Source of the DNA: Candidatus Elulimicrobium sp.
Lineage (GTDB): Bacteria > Patescibacteriota > Minisyncoccia > Phycocordibacterales > UBA918
Direction: 5' to 3'
DNA length: 49,395 nt
Assembly (NCBI GenBank): GCA_022730015.1
Contig: DZBU01000006.1
Span: forward strand, 1 to 49,395
Shown: positions 7,414-15,254 of the stretch, piece after piece
How positions within the stretch are numbered: position 1 is the stretch's first letter
How the letters are laid out: each line of letters starts with the position of its first letter
Program-made: the position numbers and the translations under genes
The notes under the pieces: generated by a model
Database searches by the model: none
What the model was told of the DNA's origin: nothing
The model's input: the letters and a program-made list of their open reading frames with translations, nothing else

Positions 7414-10400
7414 ATGAATACAAAAATGAAGGGTCGTGAGAACGACTCAGTTGAGGTCGTTGCCGAAGTCCCTAAGTCTGACGTATCGCTTCGCGAAGAG
7501 GCGATGCAGGCCTTCTGGGAAGATCATGACATTTTTAATAAGACACTGGCCACTCCTGCGGGAGAGGCCCCAAAAGGAGATTACGTTTTTTACGACGGAC
7601 CGCCGTTTGCGACTGGGTTACCGCATTATGGTCACATTTTAGCGGGGACGATCAAGGATGCCGTCCCGCGCTTTTGGACGATGCAAGGCTACCGAGTGCG
7701 ACGCCAGTGGGGATGGGACTGCCATGGCTTGCCGGTAGAGAACTTGATCGAAAAGAAGCTTGGTCTCGCCACCAAGCGTGACATAGAAGCGTACGGCATC
7801 AAGAATTTCAACGAGGCCGCGCGCGAGTCGGTGATGGAGTACGCTGACGACTGGCGCCAGATCGTGCCGCGTATGGGACGCTTCGTCGACATGGAGCATG
7901 ATTACAAGACCATGGACAGCGCCTACACCGAAAGTGTGTGGTGGGTCTTCAAGGCGCTCCACAAGAAAGGGTTAGTGTTTGAAGGATTCAAGAGTATGCA
8001 CCTCTGTCCACGTTGTGGCACGACCTTGTCCAACTTTGAGGTCAACCAGGGGTACAAAGATATCAAAGACATTTCGGTGTTCGTGGAGTTTCCATTGGTA
8101 GACGAGCCAAACACTTCTTTCCTGGCCTGGACGACAACCCCATGGACGCTACCAGGGAATATGGCGCTGGCGATCAATCAGGAGTTTGAGTATGTGAAGG
8201 TTATTGAGGAGGGAGGTAATTTTGCAATGTCAGTCTCCGGACACGGGACAGCAGGTCAACCTGTGGTTATAGACAGTGTTACTTTTCCGGGAAGAGGTTT
8301 TATCTTAGCTAAGGATAGAATGCCGGCAGTCTTCAAAGACAAAAAATACACAATTGTAGAAACTTACAAAGGCTCTGAATTGCTCGGTAAAAAGTACGAA
8401 CCACCATTCCCGTGGCTCAAGGGACAAATCACCGAAGATGCACCAAAGGCTTGGACGGTACTCCACGCTGACTTTGTGGAGGTTGGCGAGGCGGGAACTG
8501 GTATCGTACACATCGCGCCTGCCTACGGCGAGGATGACATGAAGCTCGGGCAAGAACACGGTATTCCGCTTATTCATCATGTTGATGAAAGTGGCCACTT
8601 CAAGGATTTTGTCACTGATTTTGCTAGTCGACTCGTAAAGCCAAAAGATGACGACGAAGCCGAGGTCACCCACATGGACACCGATATAGAGATCATCCGC
8701 GCGCTGGCCGCGAAGGGCCGACTCTTTGATAAGGAGAAGATCACGCACAGCTACCCGCACTGCTGGCGCTGTAGTACACCGCTCCTCAACTATGCGACCA
8801 ACTCGTGGTTCGTTGATGTGCCTAAGATCAAAGATGAGCTGGTGGCAGCCAACGAAAAAGTGAATTGGGTACCAGAGCATGTCGGGACCAACCGCTTTGG
8901 GAAATGGCTCGAAGGTGCACGTGACTGGGCAGTGTCGCGTCAGCGCTACTGGGGCGCACCGCTACCTATTTGGCGCAATCCAGAGACGAAAGAATACAAG
9001 GTGTTTGGAAGTCTCGCGGAGCTACAGCAGCATGCGCCCAAAAGTGGTAATGAATATTTCATCACTCGCCATGCTGAGTCGGTCTTCAATACGAAAGGCA
9101 TACTCAATGTCGATGTAACGGTGGAGAATGGCCTAACGGAAAAGGGTAAAGAACAAGTAGCGAAGTTGGTAGCTGAACTTAAAGATAAGGGAATCGACTA
9201 CATCTACCATTCACCACTCCAGCGTACACGAGAGACTGCGGAGCTCATCGCGCAGGGTCTTGGTCTTTCGGTAGAAGTGGTCTGTAGTGATGATCGGCTT
9301 CACGAAATGACCTTTGGAGAATTTGAAGGGAAGTCGGTCGATGAGTACCACTCATTCTTCGGTGATGAGTATCTGACCAAACACCCACAAGGAGGGGAGA
9401 GTTGGGGTGATGCAAAGCGGCGCATGGGAGAGTTCCTTTATGAGCTTGATGGTACGCGCCAGGGAAAGAAAGTGCTCATTGTCTCACACAACGGCCCGCT
9501 CCAGATGCTCCAGGCAGTCGCCGATGGTGATGACGTGAAAGAGGTGGAGAGTCGTATCAAAGACAATTCCTACGATGTACAGAATGCCGAGCTGCGCGCG
9601 CTCTCATTCTCGCCAATGCCACACAATGATAATTATGAACTCGATTTCCATCGTCCATACATTGACGAATTTCCGGTGTATGAAAATGGTGTGAAATTGG
9701 AACGCATTCCTGATGTGTTCGATTGTTGGTTTGAAAGTGGCTCGATGCCGTACGCGCAGTCCCATTATCCATTCGCCTGTGCTGATACGTTCGAGAAGGA
9801 AAACTTCCCAGCCCAGTTTATCGCGGAAGGACTCGACCAGACTCGCGGGTGGTTCTACTCGATGTTGGTCCTCGGCGTGGCACTTTTTGGTAAGTCACCT
9901 TATGAGCAAGTGATCGTGAACGGCCTGGTGCTCGCGGAAGATGGTAAGAAGATGAGTAAGTCACTTCAGAATTACCCAGACCCGATGGAACTTGCCAACC
10001 GCGTGGGAGTGGATGCGATGCGATACTACCTACTTTCTTCACCAGTCATTCGTGGTGAGGATCTGAGCTTCTCGGAGAAGGAGGTGTTGGAGCTGCAACG
10101 CAAGAACATTGGACGTTTACACAATGTGTTGGCGATGTATGAGATGTTCGCAGGTGGTACAGAGGCGCGCGATGATTCCGATAATGTATTGGATCGATGG
10201 ATCGTCGCGCGCCTCAACCAGCTCGTGTCTGAGTCGACCACTGGGTATAAGAGCTATGAGCTAGATAGAGCTACGCGCCCGATTACAGACTTCATCGATG
10301 ATCTCTCGGTCTGGTACTTGCGTCGCAGTCGAGAGCGCTTGAAGGGAGAAAACATTGAAGATAAACAACGAGCGCTCGCGACACTCCGCTACTCGCTCCG

Positions 10401-11040
10401 TACGCTCGCGCTCGTGATGGCCCCCGCCATGCCGTTCTACGCTGAATATCTTTGGCAGCGCGTGAAAGAAGAAAGTGACGCAGAAAGCGTGCACCTCGGC
10501 AAGTGGCCAGAGGGAGGGGCAGTAGATCAAAACTTGATAGCAGATATGGCTAACACACGTCTGTTAGTAACTGATGCACTTGATTTGCGAACTAAAGCGA
10601 ATATAAAAGTTCGTCAACCCCTGCGGACTTTGAAAGTCAAATTTACTGAGCCATCAAATTACGTGATCTCTAAAGAAAATTTCACTGGTATGGCCGTACT
10701 AGTGAAAGATGAGATTAATGTAAAGGAGTTTATTGTAGATGATTCAATACAGTCTGGACTTAAATTAGACACTGCTCTCACCCCAGAACTTCTCGGCGAA
10801 GGTGCAGTGCGTGAACTCATGCGCGCCGTGCAGGAGCGCCGCAAGGCCGCAGGCCTTGCGCCGCAGGACGCGGTCATGCTCACTATCGACACGAGTGAAG
10901 CTGGCCAAGCTGCCATCAGAGCGCACGGAGAACTCCTCACCAAGACCGTCGGTGCGAGCGAACTTGTGTTTGCTTCTGTGGAAGGAGAGAAGCTGGAGGT
11001 TAGTGAATTCACATTCACTTTCGGTATTGAGAAGCAGTAA
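7414..11040 (+). CDS. ileS: isoleucyl-tRNA synthetase with an inserted histidine-phosphatase domain
   Basis: IleRS charges tRNA-Ile. The class I signatures are present: HYGH at 71-74 and KMSKS at 846-850, with the editing-domain markers TTTPWT and GTGIVHIAPAYGEDD. The KMSKSLQNYPDPME context and the lack of a C-terminal zinc finger point to the archaeal/eukaryal-type IleRS2. At 1208 residues it is much longer than usual. The extra length is mostly an insert from about residue 547 to 720, between the RQRYWGAPLPIW segment and HRPYIDEF. The insert is a phosphoglycerate-mutase-like domain with RHAE (552-555), SPLQRTRETA (Arg604), Glu631 in LHEMTFGEFEG, and His692 in VSHNGP. All expected catalytic residues of that superfamily are kept. 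The reading frame is continuous. Confidence 0.95.
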   Translation: MNTKMKGRENDSVEVVAEVPKSDVSLREEAMQAFWEDHDIFNKTLATPAGEAPKGDYVFYDGPPFATGLPHYGHILAGTIKDAVPRFWTMQGYRVRRQWGWDCHGLPVENLIEKKLGLATKRDIEAYGIKNFNEAARESVMEYADDWRQIVPRMGRFVDMEHDYKTMDSAYTESVWWVFKALHKKGLVFEGFKSMHLCPRCGTTLSNFEVNQGYKDIKDISVFVEFPLVDEPNTSFLAWTTTPWTLPGNMALAINQEFEYVKVIEEGGNFAMSVSGHGTAGQPVVIDSVTFPGRGFILAKDRMPAVFKDKKYTIVETYKGSELLGKKYEPPFPWLKGQITEDAPKAWTVLHADFVEVGEAGTGIVHIAPAYGEDDMKLGQEHGIPLIHHVDESGHFKDFVTDFASRLVKPKDDDEAEVTHMDTDIEIIRALAAKGRLFDKEKITHSYPHCWRCSTPLLNYATNSWFVDVPKIKDELVAANEKVNWVPEHVGTNRFGKWLEGARDWAVSRQRYWGAPLPIWRNPETKEYKVFGSLAELQQHAPKSGNEYFITRHAESVFNTKGILNVDVTVENGLTEKGKEQVAKLVAELKDKGIDYIYHSPLQRTRETAELIAQGLGLSVEVVCSDDRLHEMTFGEFEGKSVDEYHSFFGDEYLTKHPQGGESWGDAKRRMGEFLYELDGTRQGKKVLIVSHNGPLQMLQAVADGDDVKEVESRIKDNSYDVQNAELRALSFSPMPHNDNYELDFHRPYIDEFPVYENGVKLERIPDVFDCWFESGSMPYAQSHYPFACADTFEKENFPAQFIAEGLDQTRGWFYSMLVLGVALFGKSPYEQVIVNGLVLAEDGKKMSKSLQNYPDPMELANRVGVDAMRYYLLSSPVIRGEDLSFSEKEVLELQRKNIGRLHNVLAMYEMFAGGTEARDDSDNVLDRWIVARLNQLVSESTTGYKSYELDRATRPITDFIDDLSVWYLRRSRERLKGENIEDKQRALATLRYSLRTLALVMAPAMPFYAEYLWQRVKEESDAESVHLGKWPEGGAVDQNLIADMANTRLLVTDALDLRTKANIKVRQPLRTLKVKFTEPSNYVISKENFTGMAVLVKDEINVKEFIVDDSIQSGLKLDTALTPELLGEGAVRELMRAVQERRKAAGLAPQDAVMLTIDTSEAGQAAIRAHGELLTKTVGASELVFASVEGEKLEVSEFTFTFGIEKQ

Positions 11041-11044
11041 CTGA

Positions 11045-11205
11045 TGTGACTGCAGAAGTTTGTGAAGCGTCATAGCACATAGGGTAGACCTCGCGGAGCA
11101 GGGCTTTTGCCAAGAGGTGAAACCTCTTTACTAAAGCCCGTCGCGAGCGGAGAACTTGATTCGTGTCTACAACTATGTGCTATGACGCTTCTGCAGCGAA
11201 GTCAC
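11045..11205. repeat. large nested inverted-repeat element between ileS and recO
   Basis: GTGAC at 11046-11050 pairs with GTCAC near 11201-11205, and GAAGCGTCATAGCACATAG (11064-11082) pairs perfectly with CTATGTGCTATGACGCTTC (11173-11191). Inside are four further nested stems in register: GTAGAC with GTCTAC, CTCGCG with CGCGAG, GGGCTTT with AAAGCCC, and AGAGGT with ACCTCT around a GAA loop. The whole 160-nt stretch folds into one rod. It has no T-run and ends four bases before the recO ATG. It may be a structured RNA, a recO leader, or a palindromic mobile repeat. Confidence 0.75.
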
Positions 11206-11208
11206 GAT

Positions 11209-11787
11209 ATGTCCTACAAAACCTACACTACCGAAGCATTAGTTTGTGGCACGTTCGACCGCAATACGGCTGATCGCAGTTTTCTGCTGTTCACCAAAGA
11301 GGCTGGTATGCTCTATGCTGACGCTAGAAGTATCCGTGAAGAACGTTCACGCCAACGCTACGCCCTCCAAGACTTTTCACTTCTTCGGGTTTCACTTGTG
11401 AAAGGAAAACGTGCTTGGAAAATTGGCAGTATCGAACCGATCAAAAACTACTACCATGATGCGGTCGATAAGGCAGCGCGAGGCAGTGTTGTACATATAT
11501 GTCGGCTTTTGCGACGATTTGTAAAAGGGGAAGAAGCCGACGCTCGTATGTTTGAGTACATCATTGCTGCACTCGAAACACTTCGAGTTGATCCGACGAA
11601 ACGATCGTTTGTGGAATTGGTAGTGTCTATCCAGGCGCTTGAATTTTTGGGGTACGTAGACGCTGGACAGCTCCCACTCGAGCTCCAGGGACTGGCTCCA
11701 GAAAAAATTGCTACTCTTCAAACCGAAAAATTGCACAAACATCTCGATCGGCTCTATACCCACGCAGTGTCCGTGAGTCACCTGTAG
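11209..11787 (+). CDS. recO: DNA repair protein RecO-like
   Basis: RecO helps RecR load RecA on SSB-coated single-stranded DNA in recombinational gap repair. The 192-residue product has the N-terminal OB-fold pattern: MSYKTYTTEALVCGTFDRN, then SFLLFTKEAGMLYADARSIRE and LLRVSLVKGKRAWKIGSIEP. It continues into a helical C-terminal region ending with DRLYTHAVSVS. It lacks an obvious zinc finger. An in-frame Met at 11107 would add 34 residues coded by the structured element, which have no family counterpart, so I choose the Met at 11209. No clear Shine-Dalgarno. RecA is also in this window. Confidence 0.75.
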   Translation: MSYKTYTTEALVCGTFDRNTADRSFLLFTKEAGMLYADARSIREERSRQRYALQDFSLLRVSLVKGKRAWKIGSIEPIKNYYHDAVDKAARGSVVHICRLLRRFVKGEEADARMFEYIIAALETLRVDPTKRSFVELVVSIQALEFLGYVDAGQLPLELQGLAPEKIATLQTEKLHKHLDRLYTHAVSVSHL

Positions 11788-11792
11788 CCCGG

Positions 11793-11801
11793 TGTTATAC
11801 T
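11793..11801 (+). promoter_or_regulatory. extended -10 giving a leaderless mRNA
   Basis: TG-T-TATACT ends eight bases before the ATG at 11810, just past the recO stop codon. Transcription would start about at the A of ATG. Confidence 0.6.
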
Positions 11802-11809
11802 ACAGAAAC

Positions 11810-13750
11810 ATGAAACCAATACATTCTCAAGAAAAGATTGAAGAGATGCGTAAGCGTTTATATGACCGTAATGCGCAGGTGGGTCAAGATCTTCGCCACA
11901 CACTTTCTGATGAGAAGATAGATGTTTCTCGAGATTGGTCTGGTGGGCAAGTGGTTGATCGAGCAAATGTTACTGATCTACGAAAGGGTATAGCAGCTGC
12001 AGATGAGCCAGCAAGCGAGGTCGTAGAGGTTAAACCAAAACGACACTATCGGGGATTCGTTCTTTCTGGTAGTTTACTCATTTTTATCTTCGTCGCGGCG
12101 GTTACGAGTTTATTGCTGTATTTTGGTTTCAATCAAGTTTCGGGGGATAATATAGAAATATCGATCCAAGGACAATCATTGGTTGGTGGTGGAGAAACGA
12201 TGTCACTAGAAGTAGCAATCACGAATCAAAATACCGTACCAATCGATTCCGCTACGCTTGTTTTACGATACCCAACTGGTACTAGATCAACGGGTGATTC
12301 ACCTCGAAATCTTTTTGAGGAACGAGTACCACTTGATATCGTTGCGCCCGGTGAAGTTCAAACAGTACCGGTACGAGTTGCCGTTTTTGGCGAAGAAAAT
12401 GCCGAAAAAAAGATCGAGGCAACGATTGAATATAGTATTGAGGGGTCTGACGGGACATTCTATAAAGATGCCGAACCTTTCGTCTTTCGTATTAGCTCCG
12501 CCCCTCTAGTCCTTCGTATCGAAAATATAGAAAAGGTTGCCTCAGGCCAGTCAACAGAGGTAACAATAACCGCGGTCTCAAATGCTTCTTCACCACTTCA
12601 CGATGTCCTGATCACCGCTTCATACCCAAATGGATTTGATTTTGAAAAATCTGAACCTGCTCCTATTTATGGAGAAAATGTTTGGCGAATTGATGAACTG
12701 CTTCCTGAACAAACGACTACCATAAAACTACAGGGACTCGTTACTGGTCTAACCGATGAGACCTTCCGGATCAATTTCGCAGCCGGTCCAGCAAATCCAG
12801 ATAATCAATATTTGGTTGGATCAGTGTTAGCTGATAGTCGTGCTGATTTTACTATCGAACGACCCTTCATCGATGTTCAGATTGGTGTGAATGGTGATAG
12901 TGATCGATCAGTCATACTGGCTCAAGATGAAGTGGGAAGGGTTGTCGTAACAATTAAAAATACACTAGAAGAAGCAGTGTATGACATGGCAGTAGAGGTG
13001 GTGCCAGGGGGGAATGCACTTAAGGAAGATTCCATCACCAGTGGCAACGGATTTTATGATTCAAACCGGAAAACAGTACGCTGGGAAGTGGCTAACAACC
13101 CGTCATTCGATCGTATATTGCCGGGTGAAGAACGAAAGCTAGAGTTTGAAGTGAACCAAGGTCCAACCAAGACAGGTTCCGCTTTCGATATGGTCGTTAA
13201 CGTGTATGCAAGACGAGTTTCAGAAGATAGTGCAATCGAGACCCTGGTTGGTACTGTGAAAGCGGAAGCCAAGTACTCTTCGAAGATTGCGTTGGGTAGT
13301 CAGGTAGGAAGAGACAGCGCTGGTTTTGTTGATCAGGGTCCAATCCCACCAAAAGTTGGTGAGGAGACAACTTATACACTGACCATGGTGGCAGAGGCTG
13401 GGGCAAACAATGTACAAAATACAGTAGTTGAGACTAGTTTGCCATTGTATGTTGATTGGCTTAATTTACACGAGGGGGAAGGGACCGTAACATATAATCC
13501 TGTCTCCAAAAAACTACAGTGGGCAATCGGTGATATTGCTGCATACGAGAGGAGGGAACTGTCATTCCAGGTCGCTATTCGTCCCAGTATTTCACAAATA
13601 GATCAAAATCCAGTTCTACTGAATACGCAAACCATACGGGCTAATGATTACTTTACAGGAGTACTTTTGCAAGCTACAGTTGGTGCTGCAACCACTCAAC
13701 TTTCTAAGGAGATGGGGTATGAGCCAGATAGCGGCAAGGTGACCAGATAA
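11810..13750 (+). CDS. membrane-anchored surface protein with Ig-like/DUF11-type repeats
   Basis: This 646-residue protein has a charged cytoplasmic head of about 80 residues, one membrane segment near 83-106, and a long extracellular region. The outer part shows repeated beta-sandwich phrases such as MSLEVAITNQNTVPID, STEVTITAVSNASSPLHDV, VGRVVVTIKNTLEEAVYDM and EETTYTLTMVAEAGANNV. These are typical of conserved-repeat or DUF11-like adhesion modules. No enzyme motif is seen. The in-frame Met at 11792 overlaps the promoter, so I use 11810, which the -10 box supports. It probably sits at the cell surface as a structural or adhesive protein; the binding partner is unknown. Confidence 0.7.
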   Translation: MKPIHSQEKIEEMRKRLYDRNAQVGQDLRHTLSDEKIDVSRDWSGGQVVDRANVTDLRKGIAAADEPASEVVEVKPKRHYRGFVLSGSLLIFIFVAAVTSLLLYFGFNQVSGDNIEISIQGQSLVGGGETMSLEVAITNQNTVPIDSATLVLRYPTGTRSTGDSPRNLFEERVPLDIVAPGEVQTVPVRVAVFGEENAEKKIEATIEYSIEGSDGTFYKDAEPFVFRISSAPLVLRIENIEKVASGQSTEVTITAVSNASSPLHDVLITASYPNGFDFEKSEPAPIYGENVWRIDELLPEQTTTIKLQGLVTGLTDETFRINFAAGPANPDNQYLVGSVLADSRADFTIERPFIDVQIGVNGDSDRSVILAQDEVGRVVVTIKNTLEEAVYDMAVEVVPGGNALKEDSITSGNGFYDSNRKTVRWEVANNPSFDRILPGEERKLEFEVNQGPTKTGSAFDMVVNVYARRVSEDSAIETLVGTVKAEAKYSSKIALGSQVGRDSAGFVDQGPIPPKVGEETTYTLTMVAEAGANNVQNTVVETSLPLYVDWLNLHEGEGTVTYNPVSKKLQWAIGDIAAYERRELSFQVAIRPSISQIDQNPVLLNTQTIRANDYFTGVLLQATVGAATTQLSKEMGYEPDSGKVTR

Positions 13751-13759
13751 AATATACGT

Positions 13760-15151
13760 ATGGAACGATCGGCAGACATGATGGAAAAAGTGGTTTCGCT
13801 TTGTAAGCGGCGGGGTTTTGTATTTCCAGGAAGTGAAATATATGGAGGTTTTGTTGGCTCCTTTGATTACGGTCCGTACGGTGTCGAGCTCGCTAACAAC
13901 ATCAAAGCCGCCTGGTGGCAGGCGATGGTCAATCGCGAGTCAAACGTGGTCGGGCTCGATTCCGCCATCGTCACGCACCCAAAGGTTTGGGAAGCATCGG
14001 GACACGTAGGAGGTTTTTCTGACCCGCTCGTCGAGTGTAAAGAATGTAATACACGGTCTCGGGCCGACCATCTTCTAGAAGAGGTAGGCGTATTTGCCGA
14101 TGAGAAAATGACCGTTGAAGAGATCAACACGGTCTTTGATAGCGTACGCGACAAAATCGTCTGTCCAAAGTGCGGCCAGAAGAACTTTGGTTCGGTCACC
14201 AAGTTCAACCTACTCGCCAAGACCAACCTTGGCAATTTCAAAGATGATTGGAACGCCGACCCCACCTACCTGCGTGGTGAGACCTGTCAGGGTATCTACA
14301 TCAATTTCAAGAATGTGCTCGATAGTACACGCGTGAAGGTTCCATTCGGTATCGCGCAGATCGGTAAAGCGTTTCGTAATGAGATCGCGCCCCGACAGTA
14401 CATTTTCCGCAAGCGTGAGTTTGAGCAAATGGAAATGCAGATGTTCGTAGCGCCGGAAGCAGAAATGACTGTCTATGAAGAATGGAAGAAAAAGCGCATG
14501 CAGTACTATCTCGACCTTGGTTTCAAACAAGAAAATTTGCGCTGGCATGAGCATGAGAACTTGGTCTTCTATGCCAAGGCCGCCTTTGATATTGAGTACA
14601 ATTTCCCATTCGGCTTTAAGGAGATGGAAGGTGTGCACGCTCGAGGCGACTACGACCTCACGCAGCATCAAAAGTTTTCTGGTGTATCAATGGAATATCT
14701 TGATCCATATACGAATGAAAAATATATCCCGCACGTGGTAGAGACTTCCGTTGGTGTCGACCGCACCTTCCTCGCGGTGATGACCGAGTTTTATGATGAA
14801 GATGAGCTTGGGGGAGAGAAGCGTGTCGTGCTGCGTTTCCCAAAGAAGCTGGCACCGATCAAGGTGGCAGTCTTTCCACTGCTTAAAAACCGACCGGAGC
14901 TAGTTGAAAAAGCCAAAGAAGTATTTGCCCTGGTATCAGAACACATGCGCGCAGAGTTCGATGACAACGGCAACGTCGGTAAGCGCTACCGCCGTCAAGA
15001 CGAGATCGGCACCCCATACTGCGTGACCATCGACTTCGATACGCTCGGGGAAGAAAAGCCTGAGTTTAAAGATACGGTGACGGTGCGTGATCGCGATACG
15101 GGCGAGCAGGTGCGAGTGGCAATCACTGAGCTGATTGAGTATTTGAAGTAG
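13760..15151 (+). CDS. glyS: glycyl-tRNA synthetase (class II, homodimer type)
   Basis: GlyRS charges tRNA-Gly. The N-terminus SLCKRRGFVFPGSEIYGGFVG and FDYGPYGVELANN are characteristic of the single-chain alpha2 enzyme, not the alpha/beta type. A CPKCGQ pair and ECKECN give a four-cysteine knuckle (C93, C96, C135, C138). Class II motif 2 appears as FRNEIAPRQYIFRKREFEQMEMQMF, and motif 3 near VETSVGVDRTF. The C-terminal anticodon-binding domain ends with FKDTVTVRDRDTGEQVRVAI. At 463 residues the length is standard. It follows the surface protein by nine bases, probably sharing its transcript. Confidence 0.96.
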   Translation: MERSADMMEKVVSLCKRRGFVFPGSEIYGGFVGSFDYGPYGVELANNIKAAWWQAMVNRESNVVGLDSAIVTHPKVWEASGHVGGFSDPLVECKECNTRSRADHLLEEVGVFADEKMTVEEINTVFDSVRDKIVCPKCGQKNFGSVTKFNLLAKTNLGNFKDDWNADPTYLRGETCQGIYINFKNVLDSTRVKVPFGIAQIGKAFRNEIAPRQYIFRKREFEQMEMQMFVAPEAEMTVYEEWKKKRMQYYLDLGFKQENLRWHEHENLVFYAKAAFDIEYNFPFGFKEMEGVHARGDYDLTQHQKFSGVSMEYLDPYTNEKYIPHVVETSVGVDRTFLAVMTEFYDEDELGGEKRVVLRFPKKLAPIKVAVFPLLKNRPELVEKAKEVFALVSEHMRAEFDDNGNVGKRYRRQDEIGTPYCVTIDFDTLGEEKPEFKDTVTVRDRDTGEQVRVAITELIEYLK

Positions 15152-15236
15152 TGCCGACTGACAGGTTTTTACTGCTCTGGTGCGCATGAATTGTAAACAA
15201 GAAAAGATTTTTGAATAATCGGTGACAAACTGTCCA

Positions 15237-15245
15237 TGCTACACT
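15237..15245 (+). promoter_or_regulatory. extended -10 giving a leaderless mRNA
   Basis: TG-C-TACACT ends nine bases before the ATG at 15255. GTGACA at 15222-15227 is too close to act as a normal -35. Confidence 0.55.
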
Positions 15246-15254
15246 TAAAGCGGT

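Noticed and set aside
11045-11205. SRP RNA, 6S RNA, tmRNA or RNase P RNA as the identity of the rod-like element
   Set aside because: None of the conserved cores I know for these RNAs is present. Size alone is not enough.
11107-11208. Longer RecO starting at 11107
   Set aside because: The extra 34 residues are coded by the inner stems of the inverted-repeat element and have no counterpart in the RecO family; the family N-terminus begins at 11209.
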